Assembly: GCA_051453625.1 (NCBI GenBank)
Contig: JBOZIK010000001.1
Coordinates: 176,883,351-176,947,350, forward strand
Direction of reading: 5' to 3'
From: Welwitschia mirabilis
Taxonomy: Eukaryota; Gnetophyta; Gnetopsida; Welwitschiales
DNA length: 64,000 nt
Each line of letters starts with the position of its first letter. Position 1 is the stretch's first letter. The notes beneath the pieces were generated by a model. It did no database searches and was not told the origin of the DNA. It saw only the letters and a program-made list of their open reading frames with translations. Below, piece after piece: positions 23,530-35,235 of this stretch. The position numbers and the translations under genes were made by a program.

Positions 23530-24558
23530 ATGTGGAAATATTGTTTTAAACCAAGTTTTAATAGAGAATATGTTTGTATGGATTTAATTTATGCTAAGAA
23601 GTTCTATATTTTTTATCTTGTTATTCTTAAAATTATATCATACATAGAGAAGATTCATTTGAATGTCAGTTACCTGCTATAAGGTTTGGTGCAATAGGTA
23701 GATGATCCATTAATTTCTTATAGATGTTTATGTCTCCATCCACATCCTACTATAGTTGACCACCATTAATTAGTTCTTTTTATTTTGAAAATTATTTGTT
23801 TTCATGTTTTAATGCATGAGAATTTTAATCTTTTATCCCTAGTTATTCCTTTTTTATCTAAGATTTAATCTATATTATATATAGATTTTAGTTTTATTAA
23901 CTATAATATAAAAATTTTTATTTAGAGTTTGATGCATCCCTTTCAACTTGTTCCCTTTAGTAACTATTGAAAAAACCCCTTACAGTGTTATGTGAAAGGA
24001 CATAAGATAACTATAGTTTTTTCTTTTGAAGAAAACAAAAATTAAAATTAGAAAAAAAGAAGGGACAAAAGAAAAAAAAGGAAGAAGAGAACAAAAAAAG
24101 GAAAATAAGTCGCACTAAATTATGATTCTAAGAGAATAATAATTTTAGATAATGCAAAATTACATAAAAAATAAATCAAGATAAAACAATAAGGATAAAA
24201 TACTAATTAAAATTAAAAATTCCAAGGTGCAATTCAAGAAATAAAGAGAAAGGAGGATAAACTTATAGTGTATACTACTACAAAATTACATTTAAAGTAA
24301 ACTACCATAAGAAAGTTTTAAAATATTCAATTTTCATTCTTATTTTTCATAGTACCCATTCTAATTTATTTTTATTTAATATATTTTTTACCCTTATTAT
24401 TTTTTCTCATTATTAATACACTACATGAATTTTATATGTTTGGTATATTAAGAATTTCATCATTATGACCTATTCAAGATATCTTTCTAATGTTTAATAC
24501 ATATTATCTATTATGTGAAATAATTAACTATATTCTTTGTAACAATCATATTATAATA
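23530..24558. other. No gene seen
   Basis: AT-rich, with A/G-rich runs at 24030-24110. No motif recognised. Confidence 0.4.
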
Positions 24559-24587
24559 GGTCTTTCTACAAGGACTTAAAACTAATT

Positions 24588-24662
24588 TTTTTCTTTCTTT
24601 ATTTTTTTCTTTCTTTATTTCTTTCTTTCTTTCTTTTTTTTTTTTTTTTTTTTTTTTGTTTC
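24588..24662. repeat. TTTC/poly-T simple repeat
   Basis: Low-complexity TTTC units followed by 23 T in a row. Present in the first copy of the duplication and nearly absent from the second. Confidence 0.9.
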
Positions 24663-24760
24663 TTTACCCAAAGTAGATCTATCCTTTACATCTATCTTTT
24701 CATAAGTGATTTAGATGTAACTGACCTACCTAACTTGAACAGTTTCACTCTAGAAGGAGC

Positions 24761-25040
24761 AAAATTCCAACAATCATAAGAAATAGTTCTAAAATAAATC
24801 TTGGTACTACATTTATGAGGAATCAAATTTTGTTTAGTAATTCTAGTAGTAGGTAAATAGAAACTATTAACATAGATAGTTCTTATGATTGTTTATGTGA
24901 AAAATTCCAATAGTCATAAGAAATGGTTCTAAAATAAATCTTGTTACTACATTTATGAAGAATCAAATTTTGTTTAGTAATTCTAATACTAGTTAAATAG
25001 AAAATGGTAATACATATAGTTCTTATGATTTTATTCTATC
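24761..25040. repeat. 140-bp tandem duplication
   Basis: AAAATTCCAACAATCATAAG at 24761 and AAAATTCCAATAGTCATAAG at 24901 start two similar copies. The corresponding place in the second segmental copy (about 26125) has only one. Confidence 0.8.
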
Positions 25041-25676
25041 TAATTATTTATTTGATTAATATTCATAAGTTTTTATTACATTATATATCTATTTAGTTTT
25101 GGACTCTACTCCTTACTCTTCCACACTTTTATTACAAATTAAATATATTTTGTAGAATAAAAAATTCTCATAAAACATGCCCAATATTTCACATAGAATT
25201 TGTTCTTTCTTAATATAGAATATAAGTCAATGCTATAGTGGGTAATAGATCTTTATTTCCTTTTTGATTAAGCATGTCATTCTCATTATTCAGAAATTAA
25301 AACATGATTTTAATATTAATGACTTTAATATATGTGCTAGATTATTTATTACATGATCAGACCTTTAGATCTACCTCTAATTTTTCAACTTCAGAGTAGA
25401 AAATTATAAATCATATCAATGATGTTCTTTATTGCAAAGATAGAGTTTTATTTAGAAGCATTTATAAACAATTTTTTATTGAAGTAAAACTTAAAAATCA
25501 AAAGTAAGTTCTTCTATTCAAAGCTAGTGGTAATATTTTATCAATCTATGGTGCACTTAGATCTTTCAAGTTTTTACAATTATTATCATAATCAGAATCA
25601 TGTTTTTAATACTTATCCACTTTTGAAAAGAAAACAAAAAATATAATATTAAAAGAAATGTATTACCCTAAGACCT

Positions 25677-25979
25677 TGATGAAAGTGAAAATTACATCTC
25701 TCATTTATAAATGTTTGCATGTTTTGTAATAATTTGCATTGAAATTTACTGCAGATTGGATGGAAAAATATTAATTTATGAAGTAACATGTCTAAGTAAC
25801 TAACATGATAAAATTTATTATAATGAAAGATATTTTACTTATTGCTAGAACCATAGCTATACAATAGATCTACAAATAAAATATCACACTTATAATGATT
25901 ATATGCAGGAGTTGCTAAGTAAATAGATAAGAGATACAGGTTATCGTAGTGCTATAGAAGAAATAAAAAATAGATGAGA
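25677..25979 (+). repeat. Truncated extra copy of Gypsy LTR 5' end
   Basis: It begins TGATGAAAG and matches the first 300 bases of the LTR at 26897, then stops where the second segmental copy begins. Confidence 0.75.
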
Positions 25980-26896
25980 GGTCTTTCTATAAGGAGTTAG
26001 GGCTTTATTTTTACTTTTTCTTTTTTTTACCCTTATTTAAAGTATATCTATCCTTTACATCTATCTTTTCATAAGTAATTTAGATCTAACCAACCTACCT
26101 AACTTGCACACTCTAATTTTAAAAGGAGAAAAATTTCAACAATCATGAGAAATAGTTCTAAAATAAATCTTGTTACTACATTTATGAAGAATAAGTTTTG
26201 TTTACTAATTCTAGTAGCAAATGATAATATCGATGTTTCTTATGATGTTATTCTATCTAATTATTTATTTGATGAATATTCAAAAGTTGTCTTAATTAGA
26301 TTATATATTTATTTAAGTTGTGGATTCTATTCCTTACTATTCCATACTTCTATTGCAAACTAAATCTATTTTGGAGAATGAAATATTCTTGTAAAATGTG
26401 CTTAATATTTCACATAGAATTATTTATTTCTTAAGATATAAGATAATTCAATGGTAAAATAAGTAATAAACCTTTGTATCTTTTTCAATTAAGCATGTCA
26501 TTCTCATTGTTTAGAAATTAAACCATCTTTTCAATGTTAATGGTTTTAAGTTATGTATTAGATTATTTCTTACATGATTAAACTTTTAAATATATCTCTA
26601 AATTTTCAGATTCAAAATAGAAAATTATAAATCATATAAGTAATTTTTTTAACCAAATATAGATTTGTCTTTGAAGGCATTCACAGACAATTTTTGGTAG
26701 AAGTAAATTTCAAAACTTAAAATTAAGTTCTTATATTAAAAGCTAAGGGACAATTTTTTATCAATCTATCATGCACTTAGATCTTTCAATTTTTTGCAAT
26801 TATTATCATGACCAAAATCATGTTTTTAATAACTATCTACTTTTAAAAAGCAAACACAAAAGGTAATAATAAAAGAAATGTTTTTCCCTAAGGCCT

Positions 26897-28514
26897 TGAT
26901 GAACATTGAAATTACATTAATTTTTATGAAATTTTTACATGTTTTATTATAATTTGCATTGAAATTTACTATAAATCAGATGGAAATATATTAATTTATG
27001 AAGTAACATGTTTAAGAAACTAAAATAACAAAATGTATTAGAATGAAATGTATTTTTTCTTATTACTAGGTTCATTGTTGCATGATAGATCTACAATCAA
27101 AATATCATAGTTATAATTAGTATATGTAGGTATTACTAAGAGAATAGTTGAGAGATATAAGTTATCATGGTGCTATAAAAGGATTAAAAAATCTACCACA
27201 ATGTGATAAATATATAATTGATTTATATAGATAGGAGATAGACCAACGATAATGCACTCAGGCTCAGAGCATGTAAGAATGAATACCTACACAATGGTGG
27301 TAAGATTCAAATATATTATCCAATGATAACCCTATGATAATTTTATCACTAAGAGATAAATAGTAAAGAAGTATTATTTATGACATATTACTCATAAATA
27401 AGGATCAAAACAACTATTCTATTACATCATGACATTGAAGCTATAAGTCTAAGTCATTTTGAGTACCAGTATACATGTCACCCAGTGATAAGTATTACAA
27501 TAGGCAGTGATGACCATGCATTAAGGATTAAAAGATATATTTCACAACTATCATGTGAGCAACATATATGTAATATAACCAAACTATTTCAAAATTCTAA
27601 GAATTCTGATTAAAATCGATGTAAAGATAAGGATTCCAAAAATTATAATTGAAACTCTATATTTTCTATGTGGAATCCTTTGTCATCTTGCCCAAAATTC
27701 CCTTAAAAATCATTATAAATACTCTCTTCGTTGTATTGAAAAAGTTAGTTAATGAGTGAAAGAAAGAGAAATTGGTTACAAATAGGCTTTAAGAAATTAT
27801 AGTCTTCTTCACTTGTAATTGTTTTTTTGAATGCAACAAATTTTTGGTTTTTAGTCTTCTAGGTAATCTTAATCTCCTTTCATAGTAGGCTATCCCTTCA
27901 TGGTTTCCTTGTCACTATGTTGCTTAAGTTATAAAAGCTAGGTTATTTTATATTATTGATTTCTTTTTTTTTTGAATTAATTAAGTAGTCTAATTTTGCT
28001 TTTACTACATCTAAAGGCAATTTACACTATAGCATTAGTTAGAACAAATAGTACTATCTTATTGTTTCCATTTCAATTCCATTCACAATCTTATTGGTTA
28101 GTAAATATTGGTAGCATAGTATTACTAACTATCTCAATGCATGATCATGTTATCCTAGTTTAGTAATTCCTTCGTTCTATGACATGTGTCCCTAAAATAT
28201 CCATTTATGGATTTGTTTGAATCAAAACTATAAGTAACATAAGAATGATCGAATGAGAAATTCTCAAGATTATAGAATAGTGACTGTTCATTTTTCATTT
28301 TTGTATATTTGGCCACCCATCATTATTTGTTTCCTTTTAGCTTTTTTATTTTCATAATGACATTACTTAAGTATTGTTTGATAGTTGGTAAAGTAAGTAG
28401 AGATAGATAATATCCCAATCCTAGCTTCTGTTATCTAAGCTTTACATCCAAAGCTTCAAAGGATATAACTAGATGTAGCACAGTTAATCTAGCTAGTTGT
28501 TGTTACTTCTATCA
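26897..28514 (+). repeat. Gypsy 5' LTR
   Basis: TGATGAACATTG...CTTCTATCA with TG..CA ends. It parallels 51980-53576 throughout with many substitutions. TATA box CATTATAAATACTCTC is at 27711. A G+A-rich stretch (GAGTGAAAGAAAGAG) follows, as expected near a transcription start. Confidence 0.85.
27714..27720 (+). promoter_or_regulatory. TATA box of Gypsy LTR
   Basis: TATAAAT, conserved at 52777-52783 in the other LTR, with the following ACTC also shared. Confidence 0.55.
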
Positions 28515-28517
28515 TTT

Positions 28518-28533
28518 TGACACCATTCTCAAG
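28518..28533 (+). other. Primer-binding site, tRNA-Asp type, decayed
   Basis: TGACACCATTCTCAAG begins three bases after the LTR. The tRNA-Asp site TGGCGCCGTTGCCGGG used by Athila-type elements differs at seven of sixteen positions: five G-to-A, one C-to-T and one G-to-C. The spacing and the transition bias support it. Confidence 0.6.
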
Positions 28534-28832
28534 AAAGCATTAGTAACCTCTAATATTGAAATAGGTTGGAAATTTAAACCTTTTAGAAAGACCTTTACTT
28601 TTCATGCATATTTCTACTCTCCAATGATACTTTTTTTTTTTTAATTTGATTCTTGGATAGATTTTATATTAATGAATCAGTAGATTAAGTCTTAATATTG
28701 TAGTTTTTCTTTAGAAATTTAGTTTTCTACCTTTACATTTTATGTTTCTCCTTCTTATAATTTTGTTTTCTTGAATTTTCATTTCCTAAATTTAGAATTA
28801 TTTCTTTAATGTATTTAATATAGTTAATTCTA

Positions 28833-28921
28833 TATCATGTAGTGATAGTGTCTATTAAAGATCATCACATTACTATTTATGTACTTATCACTACATGACA
28901 TATTGAATTCTACACTATCAC
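28833..28921. repeat. Nested inverted repeat
   Basis: TATCATGTAGTGATA (28833-28847) pairs with TATCACTACATGACA (28886-28900), and GTGATAGTGT (28842-28851) pairs perfectly with ACACTATCAC (28912-28921). Two alternative hairpins share one arm. It lies in the leader of the Gypsy element. Confidence 0.6.
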
Positions 28922-29556
28922 TTATTTGTTGCAACGCTCTATATTTGTCATCATTGTGTGACAGGCCTGCATATTTAGTTTTTTATGAAATTTTGAATTT
29001 CATTCAATACAATTTTATTACTATCTATTGTAATCAGTTCAATATTCAATCACAAAGTCATGGATGTATCATAGTTATATCAATTAGTGATAGGATAGAA
29101 AATAAAAAGCATAAATTATAATTTTTAAATTTTTAATTCCTACATTTTTCATTCTAGTTTTTTTTTTCTTTTTTCTTGTTCCAAAGTGTAATAGGTTTAT
29201 ATTTATTTAAATTTTTAATTCTTTATTTCTTTAATTCTTATTTATGTCTCCATAAGTATTAAGTATATTATGGATAATATTATATCTCTTTTAAATTTTT
29301 TATTTAAGCATTATAAGATATATGTCAAACAATTAAGAGGAAAGCAAAGAGGCATTAGACTAAAGACCCTCATCATTCTTATTCTACAAAACGTGTTTTC
29401 CTAGAAAATTTTATAAGTAGAACATTTCATTTTTTAAAAAATTTACTATTTTGAAGAATCTTTAAAATATTTAGAAAAATCCAATATTTATTTTATTTTT
29501 CATTTATTAGTATAATTAGAAGCATGTCAAAAATTTTATGAAAATAAAAACTTTAT
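28922..29556. other. No gene seen
   Basis: AT-rich leader of the Gypsy element or inserted DNA. The frame at 28879-29121 overlaps the inverted repeat and has no motif. Confidence 0.4.
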
Positions 29557-30000
29557 TTGAAACACCTAAGTAAACACACAATAATCAATAATCTAGTTGG
29601 GTTAGAAACCTATTGTCTAAACATTTCTAACATATCACCATTAACTTGGAATAAAACAAGTCTATTTCACTTCATAGATTTTGTTAAAAATATAAAAGAA
29701 CCAAAAACTGTACCACACCCTTTTGATTATGATCTAATGAGTGTAGTTGAATAATTAAGTAAAGAAAATCTTAACTTCACTACGAATCCATGAGTTTTAA
29801 AAGAAGTACTTAATCCTCTATTAAACTCAAAAGAAACAACCATACAAAGACAAACATTGATATTACCACACTTGCCTATAGCTAAAGTAAGGATGGAATT
29901 AGAAAGTAATGCTACCACTCTAAAAGGAGCAATAGAAAAAACTCACATAATAAGCCCAAATAACCATTCATACTTAATTCTACTGCATCCTCTATAGGGA
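29557..30000 (+). pseudogene. Unidentified coding-like tract
   Basis: One plus-strand frame stays open for nearly 150 codons with only two stops. It contains SPLTWNKTSLFHFIDFVKNI, EPKTVPHPFDYDLMSV, LKEVLNPLLNSKETTIQRQT and LPIAKVRMELESNATTLKGA, ordinary-looking protein sequence rather than low complexity. Base composition is less T-rich than the neighbours. The tract continues with more stops to the gap at 30527, where further plus-strand fragments such as NPRYTLENVNTIPETTLVFL occur near 30220. I do not recognise the family. It might be Gypsy leader/gag sequence, another nested element, or foreign DNA. The minus strand is also partly open (30296-30508). Confidence 0.3.
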
Positions 30001-30526
30001 CTCTTAAATCTTCTTAGAGTAGATTCAATAACAAATCCAATAACAAATAGAAAGAAAAAATAGGGTCATAGAGGAATAATTGCAAAATAATATGTCCATA
30101 ATCATCTAGCAACCTCTTACATCTATAGTTAAACTTAATTCAAGGAATTAAAAATATATATGTGAGAGTAGCTAGTCAGGTGTATAACTCTAATCTAGTT
30201 AAGCAAGATAACCCTAGATACACCCTAGAAAATGTTAACACTATACCTGAGACTACTCTTGTCTTCCTTTGAACTGCATGTTGTAATTATCCATTCTAAT
30301 AAATAAGGCTACTAATAGTAGTATCTAATTCAATGTATACAACAAAATGGAGATAATTTCTAGTACTAACATATTTAAACTCTATGGTAGATATCATTCC
30401 AACTCCACCAATAGCTAGTTGGAATCCTACAATACTAATTACATATCCTAGAGGGTTACTGTCTAACCTAAGAATGAAATTTGGTTTTATAACATTAACT
30501 AGAATCATTTCTACAACTTTTAAATG

Positions 30527-31135
30527 NNNNNNNNNNNNNNNNNNNNNNNNNNNNNNNNNNNNNNNNNNNNNNNNNNNNNNNNNNNNNNNNNNNNNNNNNN
30601 NNNNNNNNNNNNNNNNNNNNNNNNNNNNNNNNNNNNNNNNNNNNNNNNNNNNNNNNNNNNNNNNNNNNNNNNNNNNNNNNNNNNNNNNNNNNNNNNNNNN
30701 NNNNNNNNNNNNNNNNNNNNNNNNNNNNNNNNNNNNNNNNNNNNNNNNNNNNNNNNNNNNNNNNNNNNNNNNNNNNNNNNNNNNNNNNNNNNNNNNNNNN
30801 NNNNNNNNNNNNNNNNNNNNNNNNNNNNNNNNNNNNNNNNNNNNNNNNNNNNNNNNNNNNNNNNNNNNNNNNNNNNNNNNNNNNNNNNNNNNNNNNNNNN
30901 NNNNNNNNNNNNNNNNNNNNNNNNNNNNNNNNNNNNNNNNNNNNNNNNNNNNNNNNNNNNNNNNNNNNNNNNNNNNNNNNNNNNNNNNNNNNNNNNNNNN
31001 NNNNNNNNNNNNNNNNNNNNNNNNNNNNNNNNNNNNNNNNNNNNNNNNNNNNNNNNNNNNNNNNNNNNNNNNNNNNNNNNNNNNNNNNNNNNNNNNNNNN
31101 NNNNNNNNNNNNNNNNNNNNNNNNNNNNNNNNNNN
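30527..31135. other. Assembly gap (609 N)
   Basis: Unknown bases just left of a CACTA-like palindrome array. Confidence 1.
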
Positions 31136-31264
31136 GGAACTATAACAAATGTAGAAAATCTAATCCAAATTAGACTTACACTAAATGATTTAAATTTTTA
31201 ATGAGGACAAATTTATGATGGATCCTTAGTATTACCTCCTAGGGCAAACATTTAATACAAAAAA

Positions 31265-31650
31265 ATATAGGCTAAAAGGCAAAAAAAAAGAAAATGCCTT
31301 AAAGGCTTTTAAGATGTTTCTTCACAAAACACTTTAAAAAGGGTTTCCTTAAAATTTTATAGGCTTTTAAGGAATTTCTAAGGCATTTTAATAAAAATGC
31401 CTTAAAATGTATTTTATTCTAAGGCGTTTTAATGAAAACACCTTAAAATGTCTTTTAAGGAATTTGTTTTTTGAAATGCCACCAAAATATTTTGAGGTGT
31501 TTATCTAATAAAATGCCTGAAAAATAACTTAGCATTTTGAGACATTTATTTAAAAAAAATGCCTCAAAAACAACTCAGTCTTTAGATCATTTTATTAGAT
31601 AAATGCCTCAAATTCCTTTTGCGACATTTTACAAAACAAATATGTCAAAA
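31265..31650. repeat. CACTA-like subterminal palindrome array
   Basis: Successive palindromes such as AAGGCATTTTAATAAAAATG then CCTT (about 31381), and AAGGCGTTTTAATGAAAACA then CCTT (about 31422), share the core of the arrays at 23275 and 39640. No clear terminus is visible; it may lie in the gap to the left. This could be the left end of one large element whose right end is at 40527. Confidence 0.6.
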
Positions 31651-34600
31651 GCTATAACTTTTGAAAAAAAAATCACTAAACAATGGTAAAAAATATTGCC
31701 TTTAAAATTAAAAATCTGTAAGCATAATGATTGCACTAAACTGGGGCTATTTGTTACATTAAGAATTAGCAAACAACTCTTATTGGGGATAAACCATGAT
31801 GTGATAATCAAATGATAGCAAAGCAAGTATTATTATTGAGGACAACTATGATGCAATAACCAAATGGCATCATAGTAAGGATTGATGGGAAGTAATTTTT
31901 AATGTGATATATATGGAGAAGGCACAAAATGCAAGGGTGAAAGTAAGGCTTCTACAAGTGTAAAGAAAAAGCAAGCATATTCTAACTTAGGAAATGAACC
32001 ACACATGACTCAAAATTAGCATCTCTTCATAATTATGATTCCAACATCTTACTATAAAGAAAACAAACACTAATCACAAATGAATCCTTGAGCAAATTTA
32101 AGCTATTTGAGCAGTGAACAAGATAGCTTCAATATTTCTCAAATATTGGAATTCAGAAAAGTCCAGATCCAAAATGAAAAGAATAGTAATCCTAGAACAA
32201 GAAAATAAATAATGAGTGCTATGGATTTATGACTACTTTGCAACTATTTTTACAGAAGGATATTTTTCTGAAGGCATCCCTCTTAGAAATGTGAAAAACT
32301 AGGAAAGAAAGTAGGCATTACAGAGAAAGTTGAAAAAAGACATAGGGGCTATAAAATATTTAGGAGGAGATTGTTGTTTATCTCTTGAAGCTATGTTTCT
32401 TGTGATGATATCTGGATATATTTCTTGTGATGATATCTGCTTTCCTTATGCACTATCTACTTCCTTATTCCACTGTCTGATATCTAAATATATCATGTTT
32501 AACATTCCTTTTCATAAGTCTATTTTTTAAAGGTTCATCGAATTGTCAACAACCTCCATCATATTTCAAGAAAAGCTCTAGTGCACACAATCATCATGTT
32601 TATCTACAATGTGCAATCATTCCAACATGAAATAGTATGAATTCCAAGGAATGTCATCCATGTGGAATGTCATAAAATGAAATAAAGTAAGGATAAAATA
32701 AGGATAAAGGAATGATAAATACATAAAAATTGTATTAACACTTTAATATGTCTAGAGTGCCTTCAAAATAGCATAAGAAGGAAAAACCAGAAAAGCACAC
32801 TTTCAAAGGGTAAGCAATTTTAACACTTAAAATATTGTAGTAAAGAAAGCATATTTTAGAAGCATACAATCATAGAAACAAATACAAACTTTAATAGCAA
32901 TTATTCCTTAACATGCCCATGTTTAAATCTTGCTCAGTTGAAAATATACCTCGAATTGAAAAATGTCAAAAAGTCAATGTAATAAGAAAATAGAAATTTA
33001 TGTAAAAGTATTTGAGAAAAATGTACAAGTAAACTTGCTAAATAGAAAAACTACAATCTCATTTTTTTAATTATTTCTTTTCTAGACATTCACCATCCTT
33101 AAGAATAAATGTTTCTAGATTTTCACACATGGGTCCAACTTGAAAAAAATAAAATCCTCAAGAAATTATTAAAGTGAAATAAAATAATATTGTTTCTTTC
33201 TATTTTACTTTAATTAAATCATTTAACATGAACCATAAATACAATCTCAAAAGGCATTGGAAGAAGCTATTGTGTCATAGCATCATTCTCATAAAAGCAA
33301 ACATGAAAGTTTTAATCATCATCACTACTATCCTTTATAAACAAAAAGTACTCCCACATCAAAGCATATTGTGATGCACACAAATAGGCATGCATGTATT
33401 CCTTTGGTTCAATCAAGTGTAACCATAGAACCTAAATGCAATGATACAATCGAAAGAAAATACTATCAAAGAATTTACAACTAGGATAATGAAATTTTTA
33501 GCTCATGTTGTCAAAGAAATGTATAACATCACTGCTACAATTATATAGCTTTTTAATTGTCTAATGATTAGTAAAGGCTTGTAATAGAGATTAATTGAAG
33601 TCTTTTAAATGTGATGAAGTTTTTAATAAGGGTATGCATTAATTGCATAATTAAGTAAAGAGTTAGAACCTTAATATTACCACTGTGTAGGTTTTTAACT
33701 ATGAAATAGCTAGTAAAAGTCATGCAATAGTAACAAGGCAAGACCAACAAGTACACCTCCTTTGAACTATGACACAACTAGTAAAAAGTAGCAGAAGGAA
33801 AAGAGTGATCTAAATATGTCTTAGTATCTTCATCCACCACCTTGGTGTCTTTTCCTTTAAATGAATCTCTACCTTTTAATGAATTTTATAATTTTACTAT
33901 AAATTCAAGAATACTTAATGAAAGATTATTGACATTAAAAGCTTTGATGGAGTTCTGTGAAGAGTTAAGACTTATTCATTCTAACATTTCAGGATTTTTT
34001 CATAAAGGATCATGCATTTTTTGTTTTTATTTGGCATGTTTGAGAATATAGTCACATTTTCTAAATGAGGAGCATCTTTTCTTCTTCTTCTGAATCATGT
34101 TTTCTAGTAATCTGGACAGTTGGAACAAAGTTGCTTAGTATTATTGATTATTTGTAACACTAAAATGATGTCTTCAAACCTTTCATTTTGCTTCCATTTA
34201 TTGCATAATTAAATACTTGGTTTTATGATTTTTACTTTTGCATTAGTCTTTATGGTTTTTCTTTCTAGTTTCCATTTTTGCATTTGTCTTTGATTTTTTT
34301 CTAGTTTTTATTTTTGCATTCATTTTCTCATCTCCAAAAAAAATTAAAAAGAAAAAAAGTTTGTTGTAGCTTTTTGGTTTAAAAAATTTTTTAAGCCACT
34401 GTATTATGATATAGTAATTTTCTAAAACTTTGAGTCCCTTAAAGTAAAATTATTCCCTGTTGTTGAAAATGGAAATTCTAAAGAAAAAGTTGTTATGTTG
34501 CATCACCAATCATTCCTATCTATACCTTCAATGAAGACACTAACTTGTACCATAATCCAATTATTTCTTTGTACTACCAGAGCATACTTCCTCTTCAACA

Positions 34601-34900
34601 TGGATAATACGTAATTTGCTTGAAACTTATTTAAATCAATAGGACTTTTGTAATTACCTTGCTTTATATAGACTTCCAAATTTGTAGCTATGTTGAAAAT
34701 GATATGGAAAACTTACATATTAGAAAACAAAAGTTACATATAGTATGTTTTAATCCCTAAATATTTTCAACCATCATCTAATACATTTGATAATCTACTT
34801 TTCATTATGGATGCTACATATATCTTGTAATACATAATGTCTTCTTCTTTTCTTCTACTTCTTTGTTTCTTTCTTTTCTTTTATTTTTTTTATTCTCTCT
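31651..34900. other. No gene seen
   Basis: AT-rich. A short direct repeat TTGTGATGATATCTG occurs twice near 32400-32440. Short frames at 31629, 32330, 33568 and 33842 have no recognisable domain. If the flanking CACTA arrays pair, this would be element interior, but I see no transposase. Confidence 0.4.
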
Positions 34901-34984
34901 TTTTCTCTCACTCTCTCTCTCAACATATTCCTCTTCCTCCCTCTCCCTCTCACTTGCTCTTCCTCTTCCTCTCCCTCCCTCTCA

Positions 34985-35033
<49 letters not shown>

Positions 35034-35133
35034 NNNNNNNNNNNNNNNNNNNNNNNNNNNNNNNNNNNNNNNNNNNNNNNNNNNNNNNNNNNNNNNNNNN
35101 NNNNNNNNNNNNNNNNNNNNNNNNNNNNNNNNN

Positions 35134-35202
<69 letters not shown>

Positions 35203-35235
35203 CCTCCTCCTCTCCTCCCTCCTTTCCTTCCCCTC
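34895..35235. repeat. CT microsatellite with gap
   Basis: CT/TCC-rich tract with pure (CT)n on both sides of a 100-N gap at 35034-35133. Frames giving Leu-Ser repeats here are artefacts. Confidence 0.95.

Larger units (their letters stand above)
24559..27190. repeat. Tandem segmental duplication of Gypsy left flank plus LTR start
   Basis: Two copies begin GGTCTTTCTA at 24559 and 25980 and run in parallel: YATCCTTTACATCTATCTTT, AAATAAATCTTGKTACTACA, TTTCACATAGAATT, then TGATGAA and the first 290-300 bases of the Gypsy LTR. Copy one is longer because of a 140-bp inner duplication and a poly-T/TTTC tract. Copy two runs on into the full 5' LTR. The duplication therefore happened after the Gypsy element inserted. 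Confidence 0.8.

Noticed and set aside
30491-30503. CATTAACTAGAAT as a left CACTA terminus for the 40527 end
   Set aside because: It needs an inserted base, and the flanking triplets (TAA, ATT) do not match.
30384-31201. Frames of 225-253 codons across the second gap
   Set aside because: Made of unknown bases.
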